Counted from the stretch's first letter, positions 26,011-34,873 are shown. The stretch: DNA of 64,000 nucleotides from Streptomyces griseoviridis (GCA_014649155.1 BMSM01000016.1:102519-166518); one strand, 5' to 3'. Numbers and translations: made by a program. The notes: generated by a model from the sequence alone, not told the origin.

Positions 26011-26466
26011 ATGCGGATCGCCGTCTCCTCGGACCTGGACGAACCCGTGGCCCGCCTCCTCGTCGAGGAGCTGCGGGCGCGCGGCCACGAGGTGGTGACC
26101 CACGGGGCGCTGCGGCCCGGCGCGGACACCTCGTGGGCGGTGTGCTCCGAGCGGGCGGCGCGCGAGGTCGCCGCCGGCACGGCCGACCAGGCCGTCGTGT
26201 GCTGCTGGACCGGGACCGGCGCGTCGATCGCCGCGAACAAGGTCCCCGGTGTACGCGCCGCCCTGTGCGCGGACGCCCGCACGGCGGACGGCGCCCGCCG
26301 CTGGAACGACGCCAACGTCCTCGCCCTCGGCCTGCGGCTGACCTCCGGCCCGGTGCTGAAGGAGATCCTCGACGCCTGGTTCGCGGGCGAGCCCAGCGAG
26401 GACGCCGAGGACCGGGAGAGCATGGCCCACGTCGACCGCCTCGACGCGGACCGCGGCGCGCGCTAA
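26011..26466 (+). CDS. RpiB/LacAB-family sugar-phosphate isomerase
   Basis: 151 residues starting MRIAVSSDLDEPVARLLVEE. The RpiB signature is readable as CCWTGTGASIAANKVPGVRAALCADARTADGARRWNDANVLALG (family: C-GTG-G-SIAANK, then the RxHNDANVL region). The enzyme class interconverts aldose and ketose phosphates. The GTG loop is changed (CWTGTG) and the usual HN before DAN is WN, so it may not be a standard ribose-5-phosphate isomerase. The TAA stop's last base is the first base of the 187-bp element. Confidence 0.8.
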   Translation: MRIAVSSDLDEPVARLLVEELRARGHEVVTHGALRPGADTSWAVCSERAAREVAAGTADQAVVCCWTGTGASIAANKVPGVRAALCADARTADGARRWNDANVLALGLRLTSGPVLKEILDAWFAGEPSEDAEDRESMAHVDRLDADRGAR

Positions 26467-26652
26467 GGGCCTGTCGTTCGGAGCACGCCGCGGACGCGGG
26501 GCCTGGCACGCGCACCCGCCGCGTTGTCGTCACTCGCCGACGCTCCGCGTCGACTCCCTCCTCCGCCTCGCATCCGCACGCACCAGGCCCCGCTCACCGG
26601 CGCGGGAAAGACGCAGCCGATTCCCCGCGACCTGATCCGAACGACAGGCCCT
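26466..26652. mobile_element. 187-bp MITE-like palindromic element, copy 2
   Basis: Same length and orientation as the copy at 20044, with about 14 differences by hand count (roughly 92% identity). Terminal inverted repeats are 20 bp with one mismatch (GAGCA against GATCA) on the left. Non-coding. It abuts the stop codon of the RpiB-like gene. Confidence 0.82.
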
Positions 26653-26860
26653 GGACCCACCGGCCCGTACACCCACCGTCCGGCGCGGGGCCGTGTCCGC
26701 GAAGTCCCTCCGTCCGCCCGGAGGGCGGGGCAGGCGGCGACCGGTGCGTGACCCGCCGTGCCGGACGCAGTCCCTCGTACTCGGGCGTGTCCGGGACTGT
26801 GTCCGGTGCGCCGAGAGGGCGTGCCGGGCGTCGCGGAGCAGGAGGCTTCGCGGACCCGGC

Positions 26861-28081
26861 CTACGCGGTGAGCACCTTCTCCAGTGCCCCCAGCGCCCCC
26901 CGCAGCTCGTCGGCGGTGATGGTCAGCGGCGGGGCGATCCGGATCGTGGAGCCGTGGGTGTCCTTGACCAGCACCCCCTCCCGCATCAGCCGCTCGCTGA
27001 TCTCACGCCCGGTGCCGAGCGCCGGGTCGACGTCCACGCCCGCCCACAGCCCGCGCGCCCGGAACCCCACCACGCCCCGCCCCACCAGCGCCTGGAGCCC
27101 CTCGCGCAGCAGCCCGCCCAGCTCGGCCGCCCGCCGCTGGTACTCGCCGGTCTCCAGCAGCTCCACCACCGCCGTACCGACCGCCGCGGCCAGCGGATTC
27201 CCGCCGAACGTCGACCCGTGCTCACCGGGGCGCAGCACCCCGAGCACCTCGCGCCGCCCGGCCACCGCCGAGACCGGCACGATGCCGCCGCCCAGCGCCT
27301 TGCCGAGCAGCACCAGGTCCGGGACGACCGACTCGTGCTCCACGGCCAGGGTGCGCCCGGTGCGGCCGAGGCCCGACTGGATCTCGTCCGCGACGAACAG
27401 ACAGCCCGCCCGGCGGGTCACCTCCCGCACCCCGGCGAGATATCCGTCGCCCGGGATCAGCACCCCCGCCTCGCCCTGGATCGGCTCGATCAGCACCGCC
27501 GCCGTCGTCCCGTCGACCGCCGCCTCCAGCGCCGCCAGATCGTCGTACGGCACGATGCGGAACCCCGGCGCGTACGGGCCGAAGCCGCGCCGCGCCGTCT
27601 CGTCCGTGGAGAAGCCGACGATCGTCGTCGTACGGCCGTGGAAGTTGTCCGCCGCCACCACGATCGTCGCCCGGTCCTCGGGGACGCCCTTCACGTCGTA
27701 CGCCCACTTGCGGGCCACCTTGATGCCGCTCTCCACCGCCTCCGCGCCGGTGTTCATCGGCAGCACCATGTCCGTGCCGGTGAGCGCGGCGAGCCGCTCG
27801 GCGAACGGGGCGAGCCGGTCGTTGTGGAAGGCCCGCGAGGTCAGCGTCAGCCGGTCCAGCTGCCGGTGCGCGGCCTCGACCAGCGCCGGGTGCCGGTGCC
27901 CGAAGTTCAGGGCCGAGTAGCCGGCCAGCAGGTCGAGGTAGCGGCGGCCCTCCACGTCCTCCATCCAGACGCCCTCGGCGCGGGCGACGACCACGGGCAG
28001 CGGACGGTAGTTGTGCGCGAGGACGGGCTCCTCGGCGCGGATCAGCTCGGCGGAGGTACGGGTCTGCGGGGACGCGGTCAT
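26861..28081 (-). CDS. rocD: Ornithine aminotransferase RocD
   Basis: 406 residues, class-III PLP aminotransferase converting ornithine and 2-oxoglutarate to glutamate semialdehyde. Features: YLDLLAGYSALNFGHRHP, MNTGAEAVESGIKVARKW, NFHGRTTTIVGFSTD, DEIQSGLGRTG and the lysine in LLGKALGGG, all diagnostic of RocD. ATG overlaps the ddaH stop (ATGA). With ddaH it makes a methylarginine-to-glutamate route (citrulline/ornithine side of arginine breakdown). Confidence 0.95.
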   Translation of the reverse strand: MTASPQTRTSAELIRAEEPVLAHNYRPLPVVVARAEGVWMEDVEGRRYLDLLAGYSALNFGHRHPALVEAAHRQLDRLTLTSRAFHNDRLAPFAERLAALTGTDMVLPMNTGAEAVESGIKVARKWAYDVKGVPEDRATIVVAADNFHGRTTTIVGFSTDETARRGFGPYAPGFRIVPYDDLAALEAAVDGTTAAVLIEPIQGEAGVLIPGDGYLAGVREVTRRAGCLFVADEIQSGLGRTGRTLAVEHESVVPDLVLLGKALGGGIVPVSAVAGRREVLGVLRPGEHGSTFGGNPLAAAVGTAVVELLETGEYQRRAAELGGLLREGLQALVGRGVVGFRARGLWAGVDVDPALGTGREISERLMREGVLVKDTHGSTIRIAPPLTITADELRGALGALEKVLTA

Positions 28082-28926
28082 GAACGGATCTCCTGGGTGC
28101 AGCACTTGATGCCGCCGCCGGCCTTGTGCAGCTCCGACAGGTCGACGGGGACGGGGACATAGCCGCGCTCGGCGAGCCGGCCGGCGAGGGCGGTCGCCCC
28201 CGGTGAGACGAAGACGTGACGCCCGTCGGAGACGGAGTTCAGACCGAACGCCAGGGCGTCCTCGCGGGTCGCGAGCACCGCCTCCGGATACAGCCGGCCG
28301 AGCACCTCACGACTGCCCGGGCTGAACGCCTCCGGGTAGTACGCCACGTTCTCGTCGTCCAGTGTGAACAGCGCCGTGTCCAAGTGATAGAAGTACGGGT
28401 CCACCAGCGTCAGCGAGATCACCGGCACCCCGAAGAACTCCTGCGCCTCGCGGTGCGCCTCGGGCGCGGTGCGGAACCCCGTGCCGGCCAGCACCCACCG
28501 GCCCGCCGGCGTCAGATCGCCCTCGCCCTCGCACACCGCCTCCGGCTGCCGCACGTCGAAACCCCGCGCCTTGAACCACGCCTCGTACGGCAGTGACTCG
28601 GCGCGCCGCTCGGGCGCGCGGAACCGGGAGCCGAGGACCCGGCCGCCGACCATGACCGCCGCGTTCGCCGCGAACACCATGTCGGGCAGGCCCGGCACCG
28701 GCGCCACCCGCTCCACGACGTGGCCGTGCGCCCGGTAGGCGTCGACCAGCGCCTGCCACTGGTCCAGGGCGCGCAGCACGTCCACCGGCCGGTCCGGGCT
28801 CATCCACGGATTGATCGCGTACCGCACGGCGAAGTACCGGGGCTCGCAGACGAGGAAGCGCCGCCCGCGCGGCACACGGCGCGGCACACGGGATTCGGGC
28901 ACAGCGGGGTCCTCCGCTTCGCTCAC
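28078..28926 (-). CDS. ddaH: Dimethylarginine dimethylaminohydrolase-like amidinotransferase-fold enzyme (DdaH)
   Basis: 282 residues, guanidine-modifying (GME) superfamily. CEPRYFAVRYAINPWM near the N-terminus, GLPDMVFAANAAVMVG, YHLDTALFTLDDENVAYYPE and the catalytic cysteine near the C-terminus in GGGIKCCTQE. Expected reaction: hydrolysis of Nω-methylated arginines (or arginine) to citrulline and methylamine. Upstream partner of rocD; an Lrp-type regulator lies just before it on the same strand. Confidence 0.9.
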   Translation of the reverse strand: MSEAEDPAVPESRVPRRVPRGRRFLVCEPRYFAVRYAINPWMSPDRPVDVLRALDQWQALVDAYRAHGHVVERVAPVPGLPDMVFAANAAVMVGGRVLGSRFRAPERRAESLPYEAWFKARGFDVRQPEAVCEGEGDLTPAGRWVLAGTGFRTAPEAHREAQEFFGVPVISLTLVDPYFYHLDTALFTLDDENVAYYPEAFSPGSREVLGRLYPEAVLATREDALAFGLNSVSDGRHVFVSPGATALAGRLAERGYVPVPVDLSELHKAGGGIKCCTQEIRS

Positions 28927-29027
28927 GATGGGTGACGGGGTGTATCACCACGGTAAGAAGGGACGGAGATGCCCGACAAGCGCGGAAAGCTGCGTGTCGG
29001 CGCAGCGATCGTGCGTCGTCCAGTGCT

Positions 29028-29531
29028 TCAGCGCACGTCCGCTGCGTGCTCCGGCACCGGGTGGCTCGCTCCCGCCTCCGGGCTGTCGGGGATCAGGTGC
29101 GACAGCACCATCACACTGATCGTCTTCCGGATGAACGGCTCCACCCGGATGCGCTCCAGCACCTCCTCGAAGTGCTCCACGTCCCGCGCCCGCACGTGCA
29201 GCAGCGCGTCCGCGCCCCCGGTCACCGTCATCGCCGCCGTGATCTCCGGATGGTTGCGCACCACCTCCGCCAGCCGCCGCGGCGGCGCCGCGCCCTCGCA
29301 GTACACCTCCACGTACGCCTCGGTCCGCCAGCCCAGCGCGGACGGCCGCACCGTCGCCGTGAACCCGGTGATCACCCCGGTCTCCCGCAGCCGGTCCACC
29401 CGGCGCTTGACCGCCGTCGCCGACAGCCCGACGCCGGCGCCGATCTCGGCGAACGACGTCCGGGCGTTGGCCATCAGCGCGGTGACGATCTTCCGGTCCA
29501 GCTCGTCGAAGGAGGTCGGCCTGCTGTTCAT
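29028..29531 (-). CDS. Lrp/AsnC-family transcriptional regulator
   Basis: 167 residues from ATG 29531. HTH of the AsnC type (DELDRKIVTALMANARTSFA, then SATAVKRRVDRLRETGVI), followed by an RAM/ligand domain (EVVRNHPEITAAMTVTGGADALLHVRA). Same strand and immediately upstream of ddaH-rocD, 102 bp away, so it probably senses an amino acid and controls those genes. Divergent from the LytTR response regulator across only 77 bp. Confidence 0.9.
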   Translation of the reverse strand: MNSRPTSFDELDRKIVTALMANARTSFAEIGAGVGLSATAVKRRVDRLRETGVITGFTATVRPSALGWRTEAYVEVYCEGAAPPRRLAEVVRNHPEITAAMTVTGGADALLHVRARDVEHFEEVLERIRVEPFIRKTISVMVLSHLIPDSPEAGASHPVPEHAADVR

Positions 29532-29608
29532 GCGGGCACTGTATCCATCGCATACGTCCACGTCGGGCCCGTGTTCACCCACGCGGATCGCACCTAGACT
29601 CCACGTCC

Positions 29609-30373
29609 ATGCTGCGCGCCCTCGCCGTCGACGACGAACGCCCCTCGCTGGAGGAGCTGGTGTACCTGCTCGGTGCCGACCCGCGGATCGCGGCCGTGGA
29701 GGGCGCCGGCGACGCCACCGAGGCGCTGCGCCGCGTCAACCGCGCGCTGGAGTCGGGCCCCGACGGGCCGGACGCCCTCGACGTGGTCTTCCTCGACATC
29801 CAGATGCCCGGCCTGGACGGCCTGGACCTGGCCCGGCTGCTGACCGGCTTCGCCCGGCCGCCGCTGGTCGTGTTCGTCACCGCCCATGAGGACTTCGCCG
29901 TACAGGCCTTCGATCTGAAGGCCGTCGACTACGTCCTCAAACCCGTCCGCCGCGAACGCCTCGCCGAGGCCGTCCGCCGCGCCGCCGACCTGAGCGGCGC
30001 CCTGCCCCGCATCCCCGTGCCCGGCATCCCCGTGCACGAACCCGACCCCGACCACATCACCGTCGAACTCGGCGGCGTCACCCGGTTCGTCGCCGTCGAC
30101 GACATCACCCACGTCGAGGCCCGCGGCGACTACGCCCGGCTGCACACCGCGCAGGGCAGCCACCTCGTCCGCATCCCGCTGTCCACGCTGGAGGAGCGCT
30201 GGCGCTCCCGCGGCTTCGTCCGCATCCACCGCCGCCACCTGGTCGCCCTGCGCCACGTCGGCGAACTCCGCCTGGACGCCGGCACGGTCAGCGTCGTCGC
30301 CGGCGGCGAGGAACTCCAGGTCAGCCGCCGCCACGCCCGTGAACTGCGCGACCTGCTGATGAGGAGGGCCTGA
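29609..30373 (+). CDS. LytTR-family response regulator
   Basis: 254 residues: receiver domain 1-125 with phospho-acceptor Asp in VVFLDIQMPG, Thr/Lys in VFVTAHEDF and DYVLKPV, then a LytTR DNA-binding domain from 145 (FVAVDDITHVEARGDYARLHT, GFVRIHRRHLVAL). A candidate -10 (TAGACT, 29595-29600) lies 8 nt before the ATG and there is no purine-rich ribosome-binding site, so the mRNA may be leaderless. It opens an operon with a symporter and a LytS-type kinase and probably controls that symporter. Confidence 0.93.
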   Translation: MLRALAVDDERPSLEELVYLLGADPRIAAVEGAGDATEALRRVNRALESGPDGPDALDVVFLDIQMPGLDGLDLARLLTGFARPPLVVFVTAHEDFAVQAFDLKAVDYVLKPVRRERLAEAVRRAADLSGALPRIPVPGIPVHEPDPDHITVELGGVTRFVAVDDITHVEARGDYARLHTAQGSHLVRIPLSTLEERWRSRGFVRIHRRHLVALRHVGELRLDAGTVSVVAGGEELQVSRRHARELRDLLMRRA

Positions 30374-30376
30374 GCC

Positions 30377-30736
30377 GTGCCCCAGGACCCCGCCGAACGC
30401 CGCGTCACCGTCACCGGTCCGCCCCGCCGCGGCCCCCGCCCCCGCGCCTACTACCGCCCGCGCACCGAGATCGACGAGCAGACCACCCTCGGCCACACCT
30501 ACGTCCGCTCACTGATGCGCACCCAACTGCGCGCCGCGCTCACCGGGTTCGCCGTGCTCGCCCTGCTCATCGGCCCGCTCCCGCTGCTGTTCGCCGCGCT
30601 GCCCGGGGCCCGCCGCCTGGAGTGGGCCGTCCTCGGCTTCGCCCTGTACGCCCCGCTGGTCGTGCTCGCCCGCTGGTACGTCCGCCGCGCCGAACGCAAC
30701 GAACGCGACTTCGTCCGCCTGGTCGAGGACCGCTAG
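30377..30736 (+). CDS. Small two-TM membrane protein in symporter operon (DUF485-like position)
   Basis: 119 residues, GTG start 3 bp after the regulator stop. Basic N-terminus, then two transmembrane segments (LTGFAVLALLIGPLPLLFAAL and WAVLGFALYAPLVVLARWYV) and a charged tail. Small membrane proteins in this place (e.g. DUF485 proteins with ActP-type symporters) often accompany solute:sodium symporters. No direct homologue named. Confidence 0.75.
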   Translation: MPQDPAERRVTVTGPPRRGPRPRAYYRPRTEIDEQTTLGHTYVRSLMRTQLRAALTGFAVLALLIGPLPLLFAALPGARRLEWAVLGFALYAPLVVLARWYVRRAERNERDFVRLVEDR

Positions 30737-30763
30737 GAACACCAGGACCGGAAACCGCCCGCC

Positions 30764-32497
30764 GTGAACTCCAGTTACGCCGTCCCCGCCGTCGCCCTCG
30801 TCGTCGTCGCGACCGTCCTCGTCGGCGCCTTCGGCCTGCGCGTCTCCCGCACCACCAGCGACTTCTACGTAGCCTCCCGCACCGTCGGCCCCCGCCTCAA
30901 CGCCGCCGCCATCAGCGGCGAGTACCTCTCCGCCGCGTCCTTCCTCGGGATCGCCGGCCTGGTCCTGGTCCAGGGCCCCGACATGCTCTGGTACCCGGTC
31001 GGCTACACCGCCGGCTACCTGGTGCTCCTCCTCTTCGTCGCCGCTCCGCTGCGCCGCTCCGGCGCCTACACGCTGCCCGACTTCGCCGAGGCCCGGCTCG
31101 CCTCCCAGGCGGTACGGCGCCTCGCGGGCGCCTTCGTGGTCGGCGTCGGCTGGCTCTACCTCCTGCCCCAGCTCCAGGGCGCCGGTCTGACCCTGACCGT
31201 GCTCACCGACGCGCCCGACTGGCTCGGCGGGGTCATCGTCGCCGCCGTCGTCACCGCCACGGTCGCCGCCGGCGGCATGCGCAGCATCACCTTCGTCCAG
31301 GCGTTCCAGTACTGGCTCAAGCTCACCGCCCTGCTCGTCCCCGCCCTCTTCCTGATCCTCGCCTGGCAGGCCGACGGCGCCCCCAGCCGCGCCTTCGACG
31401 AACCCGCCGCCTTCCGCGAGCAGCGCACCGTACGCGTCGAGGACGGCCTCACCCTGAGACTCGACCGACCCCTGACCGTCGAGGCCCACGGCACCGTGGA
31501 CGGCCGCCGCCACGCCGGCACCCGGCTCCATCTGCCCGCCGGCCCCCACCGCATCGCCGCCGGCACCCGCCTGACCTTCGCCGCCGGCACCTCCGTCCCG
31601 GCGGCCACCGCGCACGGCGCCGACGACGCCCTCTCCCCGTCCCGCGCCGAGAGCCGGACCGAACGCCCGCTGTACGCCACCTACGGCCTGATCGTCGCCA
31701 CCTTCCTCGGCACCATGGGCCTGCCGCACGTCGTCGTCCGCTTCTACACCAGCCCGCACGGCGTCGCCGCCCGCCGCACCACCGTCGCCGTCCTCGCCCT
31801 GATCGGCGCCTTCTATCTGCTGCCCCCCGTCTACGGCGCCCTCGGCCGCCTCTACGCCCCCGAGCTGACCCTCACCGGCGACGCCGACGCCGCCGTCCTG
31901 CTGCTGCCCGGCCGCATGATCGGGGGAGTGGGCGGTGACCTGCTCGGCGCCCTCGTCGCGGGCGGCGCCTTCGCCGCGTTCCTGTCCACCGTCTCCGGCC
32001 TGACCATGGCCGTCGCGGGCGTCCTCACCCAGGACGTGCTGCCCACCCGGGGGGTGCGTCACTTCCGGCTCGGCACCGTCCTCGCCATGGCCGTGCCGCT
32101 CGCCGCGAGCGTCCTCGTGGGCGGGCTGCCGGTCGCCGACGCGGTGGGCCTCGCCTTCGCCGTCTCCGCCTCCTCCTTCTGCCCGCTGCTGGTCCTCGGC
32201 ATCTGGTGGCGGCGGCTGACCCCGCCCGGCGCCGCCGCCGGCATGCTGGTGGGCGGCGGCTCGGCCCTGCTCGCCGTGGCCGCGACGATGGCCGGCTCAC
32301 CCGGCCCCGGCGCGCCGCACGCCCTGCTGGCCTGGCCCGCGCTCTGGTCGGTGCCGCTCGGCTTCCTCACCATGGTCCTGGTCTCCCTGGCCACCCCGGG
32401 CCGGGTCCCGGCCGGCACGGCGGCGATCCTGGCCCGCTTCCACCTGCCCGAGGAACTGCACACCCAGGACCTGAGCCGGGAGGCGGCGGCGTCATGA
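30764..32497 (+). CDS. Sodium:solute symporter (cation/acetate symporter-like)
   Basis: 577 residues, GTG start. SSS-family core: RTVGPRLNAAAISGEYLSAAS, FLGIAGLVLVQGPDMLWYPVGYTAGYL, GGMRSITFVQAFQYWLKL, TFLGTMGLPHVVVRFYTSP and FLSTVSGLTMAVAGVLTQD. Between about residues 205 and 305 a soluble, beta-rich insertion (FREQRTVRVEDGLTLRLDRP... AGTSVPAATAHG) separates two TM segments. Probably imports a monocarboxylate such as acetate, pyruvate or propionate (inference from ActP/MctC resemblance). Confidence 0.88.
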   Translation: MNSSYAVPAVALVVVATVLVGAFGLRVSRTTSDFYVASRTVGPRLNAAAISGEYLSAASFLGIAGLVLVQGPDMLWYPVGYTAGYLVLLLFVAAPLRRSGAYTLPDFAEARLASQAVRRLAGAFVVGVGWLYLLPQLQGAGLTLTVLTDAPDWLGGVIVAAVVTATVAAGGMRSITFVQAFQYWLKLTALLVPALFLILAWQADGAPSRAFDEPAAFREQRTVRVEDGLTLRLDRPLTVEAHGTVDGRRHAGTRLHLPAGPHRIAAGTRLTFAAGTSVPAATAHGADDALSPSRAESRTERPLYATYGLIVATFLGTMGLPHVVVRFYTSPHGVAARRTTVAVLALIGAFYLLPPVYGALGRLYAPELTLTGDADAAVLLLPGRMIGGVGGDLLGALVAGGAFAAFLSTVSGLTMAVAGVLTQDVLPTRGVRHFRLGTVLAMAVPLAASVLVGGLPVADAVGLAFAVSASSFCPLLVLGIWWRRLTPPGAAAGMLVGGGSALLAVAATMAGSPGPGAPHALLAWPALWSVPLGFLTMVLVSLATPGRVPAGTAAILARFHLPEELHTQDLSREAAAS

Positions 32498-33687
32498 GCG
32501 GATTCCTGGCCGGCCTCTGCGTCGCCGTGCTCCCCCTCCTCGCGGCCGGCTTCTGGCTGGGCCGGCGCACCGCCCGCCCCGAGAGCCTCGGCGGGCTCGG
32601 CACCCCCGTCGAGCACGCCACCTTCCAGACCCTGCACACCGCATCCCTCGCCGCGCCCCCGCTCCGGGCGGGCCTGACCGAGGAGACCGCCCGCAAGTCC
32701 GCCCGCACGCTCCGCTCCCTGCTCGGCACCGACGCGCTCTGCCTGACCGACACCGAGGGCGTCCTGGTCTGGGACGGCGCCGGCGCCCACCACCGCACCG
32801 AGATCATGGACCGGCTCGCCGGGCCGCTGGAGACCGGCCGCGGCGAGGCATTCCCGCTCACCTGCGCCACCCCCGACTGCGCGGTCCGCTGGGCCGTCGT
32901 CACCCCGCTCACCGTCGACGACCGCGTCCTCGGCACCCTGGTGGCCTGCGCGCCCCGCGAGTCCGCCGTCCTCGTCAGGGCGGCGGGCGAGGTGGCCCGC
33001 TGGGTCTCGGTCCAGCTGGAACTGGCCGACCTCGACCGCTCCCGCACCCGCCTCATCGAGGCCGAGATCAAGGCCCTGCGCGCCCAGATCTCCCCGCACT
33101 TCATCTTCAACTCGCTCGCGGTGATCGCGTCCTTCGTCCGCACCGACCCCGAGCGCGCCCGCGAGCTGCTCCTGGAGTTCGCCGACTTCACCCGCTACTC
33201 GTTCCGCCGGCACGGCGACTTCACCACCCTCGCCGACGAACTGCACGCCATCGACCACTACCTGGCCCTGGTCCGCGCCCGCTTCGGCGTCCGCCTCGCG
33301 GTCACCCTTCAGATCGCCCCCGAGGTACTGCCGGTCGCCCTGCCCTTCCTCTGCCTCCAGCCCCTGGTGGAGAACGCCGTCAAACACGGTCTGGAGGGCA
33401 AGTCCGACCGGTGCCACATCCAGATCACCGCGCAGGACGCGGGCGCCGAGGCGCTCGTCGTCATCGAGGACGACGGCGCGGGCATGGACCCCGGCCTGCT
33501 CCGGGCCATCCTCGCCCGCGAGGCCAGCCCGTCCGGCGGCATCGGCCTGTCCAACGTGGACGACCGGCTCCGCCAGGTCTACGGCGACGACCACGGCCTC
33601 GTCATCGAGACCGCCGTCGGCGCCGGCATGAAGATCACCGTCCGGCTCCCGAAGTACCAGCCGGGCGTCCGGCCATCGCGCGCGTGA
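32494..33687 (+). CDS. LytS-type sensor histidine kinase
   Basis: 397 residues. One N-terminal TM (FLAGLCVAVLPLLAAGFWLG), a GAF-like sensory region (ALCLTDTEGVLVWDGAGAH ... LTVDDRVLGTLVAC), then His_kinase domain with phospho-His in ISPHFIFNSL and ATP-binding ENAVKHG and DDGAGMDPG. Start ATG overlaps the symporter stop (ATGA). With the LytTR regulator it forms a two-component pair enclosing the transporter genes, as in the BtsSR/YpdAB pattern. Confidence 0.93.
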   Translation: MSGFLAGLCVAVLPLLAAGFWLGRRTARPESLGGLGTPVEHATFQTLHTASLAAPPLRAGLTEETARKSARTLRSLLGTDALCLTDTEGVLVWDGAGAHHRTEIMDRLAGPLETGRGEAFPLTCATPDCAVRWAVVTPLTVDDRVLGTLVACAPRESAVLVRAAGEVARWVSVQLELADLDRSRTRLIEAEIKALRAQISPHFIFNSLAVIASFVRTDPERARELLLEFADFTRYSFRRHGDFTTLADELHAIDHYLALVRARFGVRLAVTLQIAPEVLPVALPFLCLQPLVENAVKHGLEGKSDRCHIQITAQDAGAEALVVIEDDGAGMDPGLLRAILAREASPSGGIGLSNVDDRLRQVYGDDHGLVIETAVGAGMKITVRLPKYQPGVRPSRA

Positions 33688-33693
33688 CCCCGG

Positions 33694-33864
33694 CTAGGCG
33701 CTGCGCGTGGCCACCATCCCCAGGGTGATCAGCCCCAGCACGACCCAGCCGAACCACAGCCAGCCGTTGCTGCCGAGCGCCACCGTGTAGGCCGTCACGG
33801 CCACCAGGGCGCCGATGGTGAGCGCCCCCATCGTCTTCGTGGAACCGTCCGTGGAACCGGGCAT
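33694..33864 (-). CDS. Small membrane protein, 56 residues
   Basis: Too short for most ORF calls. From ATG 33864 it reads MPGSTDGSTKTMGALTIGAL, then TM segments VAVTAYTVALG and LWFGWVVLGLITLGMVA, ending TRSA. GAGGAGGG 7 nt before the ATG and good codon bias support translation. Convergent with the kinase gene (6 bp between stops). Function unknown. Confidence 0.7.
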   Translation of the reverse strand: MPGSTDGSTKTMGALTIGALVAVTAYTVALGSNGWLWFGWVVLGLITLGMVATRSA

Positions 33865-33919
33865 CGCGACACCCTCCTCAAGGGTCCGTTCCCCTCCATG
33901 GTGCCCCGGGAGCGCCCGC

Positions 33920-34873
33920 TCAGCTCCCGCGCGTCTGCAAGGAGGCCAGATACGCGTTGTACGCCTCCAGCTCCTTGTCGCCGTCCCGGTCGGCGGCGCG
34001 GTCCTTCCGCCTGGCCTGCCGCTGGTCGGAGGCGTACCACTGGAACAGCAGCGCGATCAGCACCAGCACGGACGGCACCTCGCTGAACGCCCAGGCGATC
34101 CCGCCGGCCGCGTTCTGGTCGGAGAGCGCGTCGATGCCGAGCGAGGCGGGCGGGTTCTCGAACGTGGAGACCATCGGCGAGGACGCCATCATCAGCGCGA
34201 TCCCGAAGAACGCGTGGAACGGCATGCCCGCGAACAGCTCCAGCATCCGCATCAGGTAGCCCGGCCGGTGCGGCCCCGGGTCCACGCCCATGATCGGCCA
34301 GAAGAAGACCAGGCCGACGGCGAGGAAGTGCACCATCATCGCCACGTGCCCGACCTTCGAGCCCATCAGGAAGTCGAACAGCGGCGTGAAGTACAGCGCG
34401 TACAGGCTCGCGATGAACAGCGGGATGGTGAAGACCGGGTGGGTGATCACCCGCATGTACCGGCTGTGCAGCAGCATCAGCAGCAGCTCCCGCGGCCCCT
34501 TGCTGCCGCGCACCGAGGCCGGCGACAGCGCGCGCAGCGCGAGGGTGACCGGCGCGCCGAGCAGGATCAGGATCGGCGACACCATGCTGATGACCATGTG
34601 CTGCACCATGTGCACGCTGAACATGACCATGCCGTAGTCATTGAGCCTGGTGCACATCATCAGCGCGATGCTCAGCACACCGGCGGCGAACGCGATCGTC
34701 CGCCCGGCCGGCCAGGCGTCCCCGCGCCGCACCAGCCGCACGACCCCCCAGCCGTAGAGGGCGAGCCCCAGCAGACAGGCGACGAGGAAGAACGGGTCCG
34801 TCGACCACGCGAACCCCCGCCCCAGCGTGAACGGCGGCAGATCCATGGTCATGCCGTGCCCGCTGTGATCCAT
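33920..34873 (-). CDS. Cytochrome c oxidase assembly protein (CtaG_Cox/caa3_CtaG family)
   Basis: 317 residues, seven hydrophobic segments. Begins MDHSGHGMTMDLPPFTLGRG, His/Met-rich, possibly copper-binding. HMVQHMVISMVSPILILLGAP and WPIMGVDPGPHRPGYLMRML are hallmarks of the caa3_CtaG family, which helps insert copper into haem-copper oxidases. AGGAG sits 6 nt before the chosen ATG; a GTG directly before it is also possible. Stands alone between small membrane gene and pfkA. Confidence 0.87.
   Translation of the reverse strand: MDHSGHGMTMDLPPFTLGRGFAWSTDPFFLVACLLGLALYGWGVVRLVRRGDAWPAGRTIAFAAGVLSIALMMCTRLNDYGMVMFSVHMVQHMVISMVSPILILLGAPVTLALRALSPASVRGSKGPRELLLMLLHSRYMRVITHPVFTIPLFIASLYALYFTPLFDFLMGSKVGHVAMMVHFLAVGLVFFWPIMGVDPGPHRPGYLMRMLELFAGMPFHAFFGIALMMASSPMVSTFENPPASLGIDALSDQNAAGGIAWAFSEVPSVLVLIALLFQWYASDQRQARRKDRAADRDGDKELEAYNAYLASLQTRGS

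Noticed and set aside
23945..26098. 717-residue open frame on the plus strand
   Set aside because: Mirror of the MHS transporter; histidine/arginine-rich noise.
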